From assembly GCF_038049935.1 (NCBI RefSeq), contig NZ_CP145886.1, positions 1,868,501 through 1,932,500 on the forward strand: a DNA stretch of 64,000 nt, given 5' to 3'. Positions within the stretch are counted from its first letter, which is position 1; each line of letters starts with the position of its first letter. This document shows, in pieces, positions 15,539 through 25,638 of the stretch. The notes beneath the pieces were generated by a model. That model saw only the letters and a program-made list of their open reading frames with translations. It was not told where the DNA came from and did no database searches. This DNA is from Rossellomorea sp. y25. Its GTDB lineage: Bacteria; Bacillota; Bacilli; Bacillales; Bacillaceae_B. Position numbers and translations under genes: made by a program.

Positions 15539-17739
15539 TGAAAAAAAGACCAAGCATGAACATAGGGGCAGCCATCCTTTTCGGGATTTTCGGCTTGCTC
15601 TTTTTTGTATTAATGGTTCGCTTTGTCACGATTCAGGTTACCGGGGAAGCTGAAGGTAAGGTCCTGGCATCACAAGCGGCAAAAAAATATATAAAAAGTC
15701 ACATTTTAGAAGCTCACAGGGGAACGATTTTTGACTGGAAAGGTGAAGTCATCGCCGAGGATACTTCAGCCTATACACTCGTGGCCATTTTAGACCCCAG
15801 CATCACGAGTGATCCGAAAAAGCCTAAGCATGTGACAGATCCGGAGAAAACAGCAAAGGCTCTGGCTCCATATCTTGATATGAAAGAGAGCGAAATTTAT
15901 GACCGTCTCGATCAAGATGGGCCGTATCAGGTGGAATTTGGATCTGCTGGTAGGGACCTGACTCATCAAATGATGCTGGAGATTAAAGAAGAAAACATAC
16001 CTGGGATCACATTCAGAAAAGAAGCGAAACGATTTTATCCCAATGGTTCCTTCGCGCCTCATCTTATTGGTTTTGCGCAAAAGTCCACTTCGGATAACGG
16101 TGATTCCAAAACCGTAGGGAAAATGGGTGTGGAAGCAAGCTTTGATGATGTGTTAAGTGGCAAGGACGGTTCAGTGGAATATAAGAGTGATGTATGGGGG
16201 TATTTATTACCAAATGCAGATGAGCATGTAACATCACCACAGGATGGAAATGATATTTACTTAACGATTGACAAGAAAGTTCAAACATTCTTAGAAGAAG
16301 CCCTGAATGAAGTGCAAAAGAAATATAAACCGAAGAAAATGTTTGCGATCGTATCTGATCCAAAAACGGGAGAGATACTTGCGATGTCTCAAAGACCTTC
16401 CTTTCATCCCGACACGAGAGAAGGTCTACTGGATAATTGGACAAACTTCATTGTGGAGGAAACGATTGAGCCGGGTTCAACTATGAAGGCATTTTCATTG
16501 GCTGCTGCTGTAAATGAGGGGAAGTTTAATCCGAACGAAGCCTATGAATCTGGTAAATATTATGTTGATAATGTTCCTAATCCTATCCGGGATCATAATG
16601 GAGGGGAAGGTTGGGGGACGATTTCTTATTTAGAAGGCGTTCAAAGATCTTCCAATGTGGCATTTGCGAATTTACTGGACAAAATCGGTTTCAAGAAGTT
16701 CGAAGGGTATTTAAATAGTTTTGGATTTGGAGAACCAACAGGTGTGGGGTTACCACATGAGGCTTCTGGATCTATCCTTTATCATTACCCGATTGAAAAA
16801 TACACTACGATCTTTGGACAAGGTACAACCGTTACCCCGCTGCAGATGATTCAAGCGGAATCGGCCATTGCGAACGATGGGAAAATGATGCAGCCCTATG
16901 TTATCTCGAAGATAGTAGATCCGAATACGAAGAAAGTGGTTGAAGAAACAAAACCAAAAGTTGCTGGAAACCCAATTACAAAGGAGTCTGCTGAAAAAGT
17001 ACGTGAATACTTAGAATCAACAGTAACATCTGAGAATGGCACAGGTACCCGCTTTGCCATCGAAGGCTATAGCGTTGCAGGAAAATCAGGTACGGCTCAA
17101 ATACCAGATCGTGAAACGGGAAGGTATATGTACGGAAAAGAAAATTATCTATTTTCATTCATGGGTATGGCACCTGCTGATGACCCTCAGCTAATTGTCT
17201 ATGTAGGGATTCAACAACCCGAATTAGAACCTACTGAAATCGGTTCGGATCCCGTAGCGGCTGTGTTCAATCCTGTCATGCAAAATAGCTTGAAATACTT
17301 GAATATAAAACCTCAGGAAAAAGTGAGTTTGAAAAAACAGTCTCTACCTGATACGAAAGAAATGAGTGTGGAAGAAGCTAAAGAAGAGTTGAAAAAAGCA
17401 GGGGCTTCACCCGTTGTTGTTGGAAACGGATCAGAGGTTCAGAAGCAGCTGCCCCAAGCTGGAAGTGCGATACTTGAAGGGGAAAAAGTTGTGATCAAAA
17501 CCGATGGAGACATCACGATTCCTGATATGAAGGGATGGTCTGTAAGGGATGTCTTTAAAGTGGCAAATCTTGCTGGACTGAAGATCAATATGGTTGGGAA
17601 CGGTTATGCCGTCAGTCAAAATATTCAACCGGGAGTACCTGTGGAAAAAGAAGAGCCTCTCGTGGTTAACTTTAGTACCCCGGAAGAACAAGTACAGCAA
17701 GGTGAAAATGAGAATACGGAAGAACCACCTCTAAATTAA
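15538..17739 (+). CDS. pbpB: Penicillin-binding protein 2B, septal transpeptidase
   Basis: 733 residues: membrane anchor (about 10-32), dimerisation domain, transpeptidase domain and two C-terminal PASTA domains (about 600-720). The active-site triad is complete: Ser314-x-x-Lys317 in EPGSTMK, SSN near residue 377 and KSG near 520. It is the essential septal transpeptidase of the divisome, partner of the SEDS glycosyltransferase FtsW. It is coupled to ftsL and followed by a complex terminator that separates it from spoVD. Confidence 0.96.
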   Translation: MKKRPSMNIGAAILFGIFGLLFFVLMVRFVTIQVTGEAEGKVLASQAAKKYIKSHILEAHRGTIFDWKGEVIAEDTSAYTLVAILDPSITSDPKKPKHVTDPEKTAKALAPYLDMKESEIYDRLDQDGPYQVEFGSAGRDLTHQMMLEIKEENIPGITFRKEAKRFYPNGSFAPHLIGFAQKSTSDNGDSKTVGKMGVEASFDDVLSGKDGSVEYKSDVWGYLLPNADEHVTSPQDGNDIYLTIDKKVQTFLEEALNEVQKKYKPKKMFAIVSDPKTGEILAMSQRPSFHPDTREGLLDNWTNFIVEETIEPGSTMKAFSLAAAVNEGKFNPNEAYESGKYYVDNVPNPIRDHNGGEGWGTISYLEGVQRSSNVAFANLLDKIGFKKFEGYLNSFGFGEPTGVGLPHEASGSILYHYPIEKYTTIFGQGTTVTPLQMIQAESAIANDGKMMQPYVISKIVDPNTKKVVEETKPKVAGNPITKESAEKVREYLESTVTSENGTGTRFAIEGYSVAGKSGTAQIPDRETGRYMYGKENYLFSFMGMAPADDPQLIVYVGIQQPELEPTEIGSDPVAAVFNPVMQNSLKYLNIKPQEKVSLKKQSLPDTKEMSVEEAKEELKKAGASPVVVGNGSEVQKQLPQAGSAILEGEKVVIKTDGDITIPDMKGWSVRDVFKVANLAGLKINMVGNGYAVSQNIQPGVPVEKEEPLVVNFSTPEEQVQQGENENTEEPPLN

Positions 17740-17742
17740 ATG

Positions 17743-17847
17743 AAAAGGGCTGACTTATGTATGTGACTCATTCAACGGCAACTGGATCTATTCCTTTTGA
17801 ACCGATTTGGGTATGAGTGCCATTCACATCGAAGTCGCCCTTTTTTT
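17743..17847 (+). terminator. Large composite stem-loop terminator between pbpB and spoVD
   Basis: The outer stem AAAAGGGCTGACTT (17743-17756) pairs with AAGTCGCCCTTTT (17832-17844) with one bulge and is followed by a T run. Nested inside are ATGTGA/TCACAT (17761/17824) and ACTCAT/ATGAGT (17766/17813). The loop is far longer than in a simple terminator. Confidence 0.75.
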
Positions 17848-17972
17848 ATTGGAATAATCGGTCAAATTGATGTGAATGAATATGCTTTCCTTTTCCTTTC
17901 GTGGATTTCCAAACATACCACAATAAGTCCAAGCATATAATGGAACGAGCCATAGAAGGGGAGGTTCCATTA

Positions 17973-19889
17973 GTGAAAAGAGTATCCAATGTAACTGTTA
18001 GGAAGAGGTTAGCGGTAGCACTTGTAGTAGGAGTCCTGATTTTCTCCATTATTGATATAAGGCTGGGGTATGTTCAGTTTTTTAAAGGGGACTGGCTTAC
18101 AAGCTTAGCAAAGGACTCTTGGAGTCGAAATATCCCATTTCAACCTGAAAGAGGAAAAATAGTTGACCGTAATGGGGAAGAACTTGCCGGAAATCAGAGT
18201 GCACCGACGATATTCGTCGTTCCAAGACAAATTACTGATCCTCAGGGTACAGCGGATAAACTGGCGGCTGTTCTTAATATTTCAGTGGAATCTGCATATA
18301 AATATGTTACACAGAGGGCAAATATGGTGCTGATTAAAGAAGCTAGAAAGATCTCATATGAAAAAGCGAAAGAGGTTAGAGACCTTAATTTAAAAGGGGT
18401 TTACTTAGGAGAAGACTCTAAGCGTTATTATCCATATGGCAGTTATTTATCTCATGTACTTGGCTTCGCTGGAATTGATAATCAGGGGCTGATGGGGCTG
18501 GAACTTTCATATGATGAGGAGCTTAGTGGAGATAAAGGATATGTGAAATTTTTCTCAGACGCCAAAGGAAAAAGAATGCCTGACATGGCAGATGACTTTG
18601 AGAAGCCTGAGAATGGGTTGGATTTAAAGCTGACGATTGATACGAAGGTTCAAACCATCGTGGAACGTGAATTGGATATTGCACAAGCCACTTACAACCC
18701 TGATGGGATTATCGCCATTGCCATGAACCCTAAAAATGGCGAAATATTGGCTATGTCAAGCCGTCCTACCTTTGACCCGGCAAATTTCCGAAACGTACCT
18801 CAAGAAATATATAACCGGAATTTACCGATTTGGAGCACCTATGAGCCAGGTTCTACATTTAAAATTATTACTCTTGCGGCAGCGTTAGAGGAAAATAAGG
18901 TAGATCTTTATAAAGAAAAGTTCCATGATCCTGGTCATATTGAAGTAGCGGGCTCTACCCTCCATTGTTGGAAGCGTGGAGGACATGGAACCCAAACATT
19001 TTTGGAAGTGGTCCAAAATTCATGTAACCCCGGATTTGTAGAGTTAGGTGAGAGGCTGGGGAAAGAAAAACTATTTAGCTATATTCATGACTTTGGTTTT
19101 GGAGAAAAGACAGGCATAGACCTTCAAGGAGAAGGAAAAGGAATTCTCTTTAACCTTGATCGGGTCGGCCCTGTAGAACAAGCTACTACCGCCTTCGGTC
19201 AGGGGGTAGCCGTTACGCCGATTCAACAGGTAGCCGCTGTGTCAGCAGCCGTCAATGGTGGAATCCTGTATCAACCGTATATTGCAAAAGAGCTTATTGA
19301 CCCTTCAAGTGGAGAAGTGGTGATGAGAAAAACACCTCAAATAAAGAAAAGGGTCATCTCGGAAGAAACATCAAAACAAATTCGTGAAGCATTGGAAAGT
19401 GTAGTTGCACAAGGTACAGGTGGGAAAGCTTTTGTAGATGGTTATCGGGTAGGTGGGAAAACGGGAACCGCTCAAAAAGCAAAGGATGGTAAATACTTAG
19501 AGAATAATCATATCGTTTCCTTTATGGGAGTAGCACCCGCGGATGATCCGGAAATAGTCGTTTACGTAGCTGTCGATAATCCGAAAGGTACGGTTCAATT
19601 CGGTGGGGTAGTAGCGGCCCCTATTGCAGGGAGTATTATAGGGGATAGTTTAGAAGCAATGGGAGTTCCGAAAAGAAAAGATCAAATTGAAAAGAAAATG
19701 ACGTGGACCGATACTCCGATGATTGAAACCCCTGACTTAGTCGGATTAACAAAAAAAGAGTTACAGGAGCAGCTTATTAATTTGGACTTGGATATAAGCG
19801 GAACTGGGGATAAAGTGGTTAGCCAGTCTCCTGATCCGGGGGTGAAGATCAAGCAAGGTTCAAAAGTAAGGGTGTATCTATCGGAATAA
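17973..19889 (+). CDS. spoVD: Stage V sporulation protein D, class B PBP
   Basis: 638 residues from GTG 17973, which has GGGGAGG at proper spacing and matches the B. subtilis N-terminus; in-frame codons back to 17901 lack a ribosome site. Order: membrane helix (about 12-30), dimerisation domain, transpeptidase domain and one C-terminal PASTA domain. Ser294-x-x-Lys297 (EPGSTFK), SCN near 359 and KTG near 511 form the active site; the serine number equals that of B. subtilis SpoVD. It is the transpeptidase partner of SpoVE for spore cortex synthesis. A CATATAAT at 17934 could be a sigma-E -10, but I see no convincing -35. Confidence 0.95.
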   Translation: MKRVSNVTVRKRLAVALVVGVLIFSIIDIRLGYVQFFKGDWLTSLAKDSWSRNIPFQPERGKIVDRNGEELAGNQSAPTIFVVPRQITDPQGTADKLAAVLNISVESAYKYVTQRANMVLIKEARKISYEKAKEVRDLNLKGVYLGEDSKRYYPYGSYLSHVLGFAGIDNQGLMGLELSYDEELSGDKGYVKFFSDAKGKRMPDMADDFEKPENGLDLKLTIDTKVQTIVERELDIAQATYNPDGIIAIAMNPKNGEILAMSSRPTFDPANFRNVPQEIYNRNLPIWSTYEPGSTFKIITLAAALEENKVDLYKEKFHDPGHIEVAGSTLHCWKRGGHGTQTFLEVVQNSCNPGFVELGERLGKEKLFSYIHDFGFGEKTGIDLQGEGKGILFNLDRVGPVEQATTAFGQGVAVTPIQQVAAVSAAVNGGILYQPYIAKELIDPSSGEVVMRKTPQIKKRVISEETSKQIREALESVVAQGTGGKAFVDGYRVGGKTGTAQKAKDGKYLENNHIVSFMGVAPADDPEIVVYVAVDNPKGTVQFGGVVAAPIAGSIIGDSLEAMGVPKRKDQIEKKMTWTDTPMIETPDLVGLTKKELQEQLINLDLDISGTGDKVVSQSPDPGVKIKQGSKVRVYLSE

Positions 19890-19960
19890 GTGCCGAGAAT
19901 GTCAACATGATGGCCCATTTCATGATATACTTCTTATTTATGCCGGGGGTTTATAACCAT

Positions 19961-19983
19961 AAGGGGAGGTCCTGTATCCCCTT
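19961..19983 (+). other. Hairpin downstream of spoVD
   Basis: AAGGGGA / TCCCCTT with a 9-base loop, about 70 bases after spoVD and without a T run. It may be a weak terminator or mRNA 3' end. The rest of the 220-base gap before murE shows no gene and no convincing promoter. Confidence 0.4.
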
Positions 19984-20109
19984 AAATGATGCCCGGGGCT
20001 GCAAGTTTTCGATAATTATAACGAACTAAGTTAAAAGGTTGATAGCTTTCATACGCATTTTTTTGTAAAATATAAAAAGGTTGCTTTCTACCTGTGAGGA
20101 GTTGAAAAG

Positions 20110-21570
20110 ATGAGATTGCACACTTTGCTGGAAGTACTGCCGTTTTTCTCAGTAGAGGGTGAAGGGAATCCAGCTATTTCAAACATCGCTAACCATCATA
20201 AGAAAGTGAGAAATGGTGATTTATTTATCTGCATTAACGGGTTGGAGATTGATAGTCATTCACTCGCCCCAAAGGCAGAGAAGAACGGTGCAGCTGCAAT
20301 TCTCGCTGAGAGGAGCATAGAGGCAAACGTTCCGGTTATCATCGTACCTGATACGAAGAAAGCAATGGCAATTCTTGCAGACTACTTCTATAAGCAGCCC
20401 TCCCATCAGCTTTTACTGGTCGGGGTGACAGGGACAAATGGGAAAACCACGACCACCCATCTGATTGACCAGGTTTTTAGCCACTGTGGAATGATGACCG
20501 GTTTAATTGGGACATTGCACATTAAAGTGGGGGATGAGTTACATGTAAGTCATAATACGACTCCTGACAGCTTAACACTCCAACAAACGTTTAAACGGTT
20601 CTGTGATAAAGGAGTACGTTCTGCGATTATGGAAGTTTCTTCACATGCTTTAGATCAGGGGCGGGTTCACGGCTGCGACTTTGATATTGCCGTATTTACA
20701 AACCTGACTCAGGATCATCTGGATTATCACAAATCCATGGATGATTATCGAAATGCAAAAGGCTTATTGTTTTCTCAATTAGGGAATACTTATTTTAAGA
20801 AATCTCCGAAGTATGCCATTATTAATAAGGACGATGAAGCAGCTGAATATTTTATTAGAGTCACAGCCGCACATGTGTTTACATATGGTCTGTCTCCTTC
20901 TGCTGACTTCCATGCAAGAGATATTGTCTTAAAAGCTACAGAGTCCACTTTTACACTCGTTTCACCATTTGGAGAAAAAGAGATGGTATTAAAATTCGCT
21001 GGACAATTTAATGTATATAACGCTTTGGCTGCGATTGCAACGGCTAGTGCAGCTGGTATACCCCTAGAGGACAGCGTAAGAAGCCTGGAGAGCGCACACG
21101 GTGTCAGGGGCCGTTTCGAAACGATCTCTGAAGGTCAGCCATTTTCGGTAATTGTAGATTACGCACACACTCCGGATGGTTTGAAAAATGTATTAGAAAC
21201 CATCCAATCGATTACCAAGGGAAAGGTTATTGTGGTGGTCGGGTGTGGAGGGGACCGGGATAAGATTAAGCGGCCGATAATGGCTGAGATTGCCTGTGAA
21301 TATGGGGACTTTGCCATCTTCACCTCTGATAATCCAAGAACTGAGGATCCAAATGGTATCCTCGAAGATATGGAATCTGGTGTGGTCGGCAAACAGTATC
21401 GATTAATTGTGGATCGGAAAGAAGCAATTAAAGAGGCTTTAAGTCTTGCCAAAACTGATGATGTTGTCCTGATTGCGGGAAAAGGTCATGAAACCTATCA
21501 AATCATTGGAAACAACGTATACGATTTTGATGACCGCGAAGTGGCCAGACAAATCATAAAGGGGTTGTAA
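20110..21570 (+). CDS. murE: UDP-MurNAc-L-Ala-D-Glu:meso-DAP ligase MurE
   Basis: 486 residues with the three Mur-ligase domains. The ATP-binding loop is [11 protein letters not shown] near residue 111, and the C-terminal domain carries SDNPRTEDP, the DNPR motif that marks ligases adding meso-diaminopimelate rather than lysine. It adds the third residue of the stem peptide in the cytoplasm. ATG 20110 follows GAGGAG. It begins the murE - orphan domain - mraY - murD run; the next gene starts three bases after its stop. Confidence 0.96.
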   Translation: MRLHTLLEVLPFFSVEGEGNPAISNIANHHKKVRNGDLFICINGLEIDSHSLAPKAEKNGAAAILAERSIEANVPVIIVPDTKKAMAILADYFYKQPSHQLLLVGVTGTNGKTTTTHLIDQVFSHCGMMTGLIGTLHIKVGDELHVSHNTTPDSLTLQQTFKRFCDKGVRSAIMEVSSHALDQGRVHGCDFDIAVFTNLTQDHLDYHKSMDDYRNAKGLLFSQLGNTYFKKSPKYAIINKDDEAAEYFIRVTAAHVFTYGLSPSADFHARDIVLKATESTFTLVSPFGEKEMVLKFAGQFNVYNALAAIATASAAGIPLEDSVRSLESAHGVRGRFETISEGQPFSVIVDYAHTPDGLKNVLETIQSITKGKVIVVVGCGGDRDKIKRPIMAEIACEYGDFAIFTSDNPRTEDPNGILEDMESGVVGKQYRLIVDRKEAIKEALSLAKTDDVVLIAGKGHETYQIIGNNVYDFDDREVARQIIKGL

Positions 21571-21572
21571 GT

Positions 21573-21983
21573 ATGCTCTTTTATGATGAAGTCAAGAAAT
21601 TATTTCCTGAAACTTCAGGGATACATTTACCAGGCTTTGCGTTTCTAGTAGTTTCAAATTCAACTAGGATGGGAATGGAGAAGGGACTATACGTCCCTTT
21701 TGGTGATGAAATAGATCTTTTTGAAAGTATCGAAAAAGGGGCTATTGCTTCACTTTGGCCTAAGAATAAAGAAGTACCTTCATTTGTTCCGAACCACTTT
21801 CCATTATTTATGGTTGAAGATGTTTACAAGGCTTATATTGACTTACTAGAAAACTACAAACAAAATTACAATCAAGAAAAGTGGGAAATTATGACGAAGT
21901 TTATTTCTAATAACGAATCTGAACAAAATCAAACAATGGACATATTATCGAACGAATCCAACAACGGAAAAGGAGGGGAATAA
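21573..21983 (+). CDS. Small orphan protein resembling a Mur-ligase N-terminal domain
   Basis: 136 residues, no named gene recognised. Residues about 25-95 resemble the UDP-binding N-domain of MurE/Mur[20 protein letters not shown] aligns with the DSR...GDLFVAL region, then [11 protein letters not shown] and [13 protein letters not shown] follow in the same order as in MurF. The ATP-binding and ligase domains are absent; the last 35 residues are rich in Asn, Gln and Glu. It starts 3 bases after murE behind AAAGGGG and overlaps the mraY start by one base, so it is embedded in the operon at the place murF occupies in E. coli. A regulatory or scaffold role is conceivable but unsupported. Confidence 0.75.
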   Translation: MLFYDEVKKLFPETSGIHLPGFAFLVVSNSTRMGMEKGLYVPFGDEIDLFESIEKGAIASLWPKNKEVPSFVPNHFPLFMVEDVYKAYIDLLENYKQNYNQEKWEIMTKFISNNESEQNQTMDILSNESNNGKGGE

Positions 21984-22960
21984 TGATGATGGAACAAGTG
22001 ATCTTTTTTACAATCATTATGGCATTTCTCATTACCGTATTGCTTGCCCCCATCTTTATTCCTTTCCTGAGAAGATTGAAATTTGGGCAAAGTATCCGTG
22101 ATGAAGGCCCCCAATCTCACATGAAGAAAACTGGTACACCTACAATGGGGGGAATTGTGTTCCTGGTCTCCATCGTGATTACTACATTTGTAATGACAGG
22201 GAAATATTCAGAGCCTGGTCCTGAAACTTATTTAATGATTCTTGTGACCGTCGGGTTTGGTTTATTAGGGTTCCTTGATGACTTTATTAAAGTTGTGATG
22301 AAGAGAAACCTGGGACTGACATCTAAGCAAAAGCTATTAGGTCAGATTGTCATTTCTGTCATTTTTTATCTCATCTTTAAGCAAAATGACTTTCCGACTA
22401 CAGTTTCGATTCCGTTAACGGATTTTTCATTCGAATTAGGTTGGTTTTATTGTTTATTCATTATCTTTTGGCTTGTAGGATTTTCAAATGCTGTCAATTT
22501 AACGGATGGTTTAGATGGATTAGTATCAGGAACGAGCGCCATTGCCTTTGGTGCACTAGCTGTATTAGCCTGGAATCAATCCCAATATGACGTCGCGATT
22601 TTCGGAGTGGCGGTAGTCGGGGCTGTTCTCGGCTTCTTAGTATTCAATGCCCACCCTGCTAAAGTATTTATGGGAGATACTGGATCACTGGCGTTAGGTG
22701 GAGCAATAGCCACGATTGCCATTTTAACCAAATTGGAAATCATCTTAATTCTTATCGGGGGAGTTTTTGTCATTGAGACGCTCTCCGTCATCTTACAGGT
22801 CGCATCATTTAAGACAACAGGTAAACGAATATTCAAGATGAGCCCGTTGCATCATCATTATGAATTAGTCGGTTGGTCAGAGTGGCGGGTTGTTGTAACG
22901 TTTTGGACCGTTGGGCTGCTTTTTGCCGTATTAGGAATCTATATTGAGGTGTGGTTATAA
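21983..22960 (+). CDS. mraY: Phospho-MurNAc-pentapeptide transferase MraY
   Basis: 325 residues with ten membrane helices. It moves phospho-MurNAc-pentapeptide to undecaprenyl phosphate, making lipid I. Family signatures are visible: [15 protein letters not shown] (Asp pair), [23 protein letters not shown] and the cytoplasmic HHHYEL. The start could be any of three consecutive ATGs at 21983, 21986 or 21989; all sit behind AAAGGAGGGG, which lies in the end of the orphan gene. murD starts at the base after its stop. Confidence 0.97.
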   Translation: MMMEQVIFFTIIMAFLITVLLAPIFIPFLRRLKFGQSIRDEGPQSHMKKTGTPTMGGIVFLVSIVITTFVMTGKYSEPGPETYLMILVTVGFGLLGFLDDFIKVVMKRNLGLTSKQKLLGQIVISVIFYLIFKQNDFPTTVSIPLTDFSFELGWFYCLFIIFWLVGFSNAVNLTDGLDGLVSGTSAIAFGALAVLAWNQSQYDVAIFGVAVVGAVLGFLVFNAHPAKVFMGDTGSLALGGAIATIAILTKLEIILILIGGVFVIETLSVILQVASFKTTGKRIFKMSPLHHHYELVGWSEWRVVVTFWTVGLLFAVLGIYIEVWL

Positions 22961-24310
22961 TTGAAGAAGATAACGAAGTTCAAACATAAAAAAGTTCTTG
23001 TATTAGGTTTAGCAAAAAGTGGGGTAAGTGCTGCCTCTCTTCTACATAAGCTAGAAGCATTTGTAACGGTAAACGATCAGAAGCCTTTAGTTGATAACCC
23101 GGAAGCTCAGGGTCTACTTCAGGAAGGTATTAAAGTGATTTGCGGAAGCCATCCCATCGAACTTCTTGATGAAGGCTTTCAGTATGTAATTAAAAACCCG
23201 GGAATACCATATCACAACCCATTAATTAAGAAAGCAATCGAAAAGAACATACCCGTTCTGACAGAAGTTGAACTTGCTTTCTTAATTTCTGAAGCAGAAA
23301 TGATTGGGATTACAGGAACAAATGGTAAAACCACGACAACGACACTTCTGTTTGAAATGCTAAAAGAGGCCGATCAAAAGCCTCTTATTGCAGGCAATAT
23401 CGGAACGGTCGCTTCTGAAGTAGCTCAGAAAGCGAAAGAAAATGAAAAAATGGTGGTTGAGCTTTCGTCATTCCAACTGATGGGGATTGAAGAGTTCGCT
23501 CCTCATATTGCCATCATTACGAATTTATATGATGCACATTTGGATTACCACGGTGACTTGGGTGAATATTGGAAGGCGAAATCCAATATAACGAAAAATC
23601 AAACAGAACATGATTATTTGATCATTAATGCAGATCAAGACCATGTGTTAGAATCAGTTGCCTTTACAAAAGCACAATTAATTCCATTTTCCACAAGGAA
23701 AGAAGTAGCGGAAGGGGCCTATATAAAAAATGGAGCTATCTTCTTCAAAGGTGAGCGGGTCGTTGAAATAGCTTCTATCGTTTTACCTGGTGCGCATAAT
23801 CTGGAGAATATACTTTGTGCGGTTGCTGCATGTAAAATCTACGGAGTGCCAAATGAAAGTATTGAGAAAGTACTGGGGACTTTTACAGGGGTCAAGCATC
23901 GGACGCAATTTGTTCGTGAAGTGAAGGGTGTAAAGTTTTACAATGATTCGAAAGCAACGAATAGCCTGGCGACGAAAAGTGCTCTGCATGCTTTTGAAGG
24001 GCCAACCATCCTCCTGGCTGGCGGCTTAGACCGTGGAAATGAATTCGATGACCTGATTCCATATTTGAAGAATGTAAAAACGTTGATCACCTTCGGGGAA
24101 ACGTCTGAGAAGTTCGTGAAAACAGGAGAAAAGGCAGGGATACAATCCATTATTCCTGTCGATAATGTTGAAAAGGCAGTTCCTGTTGCTTTTGGATATG
24201 CCGAAGAGGGAGATGTTGTGTTACTTTCCCCAGCATGTGCAAGTTGGGATCAATATCGAACTTTTGAACAACGTGGTGACATTTTTATTGAAGCGGTGCA
24301 TAAGCTTTAA
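22961..24310 (+). CDS. murD: UDP-MurNAc-L-alanine:D-glutamate ligase MurD
   Basis: 449 residues of a three-domain Mur ligase: N-terminal [16 protein letters not shown]ossmann-like domain, ATP loop [12 protein letters not shown] near residue 117, and C-terminal ligase domain with YNDSKATN near residue 326. It adds D-glutamate to UDP-MurNAc-L-Ala. The start is TTG 22961, directly after the mraY stop, with GAGGTG in the mraY end. Last gene before spoVE. Confidence 0.96.
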   Translation: MKKITKFKHKKVLVLGLAKSGVSAASLLHKLEAFVTVNDQKPLVDNPEAQGLLQEGIKVICGSHPIELLDEGFQYVIKNPGIPYHNPLIKKAIEKNIPVLTEVELAFLISEAEMIGITGTNGKTTTTTLLFEMLKEADQKPLIAGNIGTVASEVAQKAKENEKMVVELSSFQLMGIEEFAPHIAIITNLYDAHLDYHGDLGEYWKAKSNITKNQTEHDYLIINADQDHVLESVAFTKAQLIPFSTRKEVAEGAYIKNGAIFFKGERVVEIASIVLPGAHNLENILCAVAACKIYGVPNESIEKVLGTFTGVKHRTQFVREVKGVKFYNDSKATNSLATKSALHAFEGPTILLAGGLDRGNEFDDLIPYLKNVKTLITFGETSEKFVKTGEKAGIQSIIPVDNVEKAVPVAFGYAEEGDVVLLSPACASWDQYRTFEQRGDIFIEAVHKL

Positions 24311-24423
24311 TAAGGGCTTGTCCATAAAGAGCATCCATACTTTAACAACCAGTATACCAATCCAAGATAAGTAGTTTTCCTTGCTCGAACGGCTCTAAAT
24401 TTGTCTATTCGAGGTGTTGAAGA

Positions 24424-25524
24424 TTGCCTTTAAAAAAATCGACTCCCGATTTTATACTCATTATGGTTACACTCACTTTACTTGCGATTGGATTGATAAT
24501 GGTGTACAGCGCGAGCGCTGTCTGGGCTGATTACAAATTCGATGATTCCTTTTTCTTTGCAAAAAGGCAAGTGCTCTTTGCGGGTGTAGGGTTAGTCGCT
24601 ATGTTCTTCATCATGAATGTAGAGTACTGGACATGGAGAAATTGGGCGAAAATCATCATCATCATTTGCTTTGTCCTTCTTGTACTGGTGTTAATCCCGG
24701 GTATAGGGGTTCTAAGGAACGGTTCCAGGAGCTGGATTGGAGTAGGGGCGTTTTCCATTCAGCCTTCAGAATTTATGAAACTTGCCATGATTGCGTTTCT
24801 CTCAAAGTATTTATCCGAAAACCAAAAGTATATTACTTCCTTTAGAAAAGGAGTCCTGCCGGCGCTTCTCTTAGTGTTCGCTGCTTTTGGAATGATCATG
24901 TTACAACCGGATCTGGGTACGGGTACTGTCATGGTTGGCACTTCAGTAGTGATGATCTTTATTGCAGGGGCGAGGGTCATGCATTTTGTCGGTCTGGGGA
25001 TGATTGGATTAGTCGGCTTTATTGGTCTTGTTATATCTGCACCTTATCGCATTGCACGGATAACGTCCTTTTTAGACCCATGGCAGGATCCGTTAAACAG
25101 CGGATTTCAAATCATTCAGTCCTTATATGCAATTGGACCGGGAGGCTTGTTTGGATTAGGACTGGGACAAAGCAGGCAGAAGTTCTTCTATCTTCCAGAA
25201 CCTCAAAACGATTTTATTTTTGCTATCTTAGCAGAAGAGCTCGGTTTTATTGGGGGGACGCTCGTATTGCTTCTGTTTTCATTGATTTTATGGAGGGGAA
25301 TTAGAATTGCTTTGGGGGCTCCTGATTTATTCGGAACTTTTCTAGCGTTAGGAATCGTGTCAATGATTGCTATCCAGGTAATGATCAATGTAGGGGTTGT
25401 AACAGGTCTTATGCCTGTTACGGGAATCACCCTCCCGTTTCTAAGTTACGGGGGATCTTCTTTGACCCTCATGCTAATGGCTGTCGGGGTGCTGCTGAAT
25501 ATAAGCCGCTATACGAGACAGTAA
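24424..25524 (+). CDS. spoVE: Stage V sporulation protein E, SEDS glycosyltransferase
   Basis: 366 residues with about ten membrane helices, very close in sequence to B. subtilis SpoVE (MVYSASAVWADYKFDDSFFF near the start). SEDS hallmarks are seen: NGSRSWIG, PSEFMKLA, the catalytic-loop Asp in LQPDLGTGTVM and PFLSYGGSS. SpoVE polymerises spore-cortex glycan with SpoVD. The start is TTG 24424 behind GAGGTG seven bases upstream. The 113-base gap from murD contains CATACTTT (24336), a possible sigma-E -10 without a clear -35. Confidence 0.94.
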   Translation: MPLKKSTPDFILIMVTLTLLAIGLIMVYSASAVWADYKFDDSFFFAKRQVLFAGVGLVAMFFIMNVEYWTWRNWAKIIIIICFVLLVLVLIPGIGVLRNGSRSWIGVGAFSIQPSEFMKLAMIAFLSKYLSENQKYITSFRKGVLPALLLVFAAFGMIMLQPDLGTGTVMVGTSVVMIFIAGARVMHFVGLGMIGLVGFIGLVISAPYRIARITSFLDPWQDPLNSGFQIIQSLYAIGPGGLFGLGLGQSRQKFFYLPEPQNDFIFAILAEELGFIGGTLVLLLFSLILWRGIRIALGAPDLFGTFLALGIVSMIAIQVMINVGVVTGLMPVTGITLPFLSYGGSSLTLMLMAVGVLLNISRYTRQ

Positions 25525-25531
25525 CGATTAA

Positions 25532-25638
25532 AAAAAGAGATTGACTTTAAAAGCCGGGAAGAAGTGAATGATAAAAGCCTGATAGTCAGGAATTCATCAT
25601 TCATGTCCTCACCTGTCTTTTAAGGTCAGTCTCTTTTT
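25532..25638 (+). terminator. Large nested stem-loop terminator after spoVE
   Basis: A 22-bp outer stem (25532-25553 with 25617-25638) pairs throughout, two pairs being G-U. Inside are GTGAATGAT/ATCATTCAT and CCTGA/TCAGG with a TAG loop. The right arm ends in CTCTTTTT. Confidence 0.82.

Noticed and set aside
17934..17941. CATATAAT as a sigma-E -10 for spoVD
   Set aside because: The expected ATATT-like -35 at 14-15 bases is absent, so I did not list it as a promoter.
24336..24343. CATACTTT as a sigma-E -10 for spoVE
   Set aside because: It matches the -10 at 7 of 8 positions but no suitable -35 is present.
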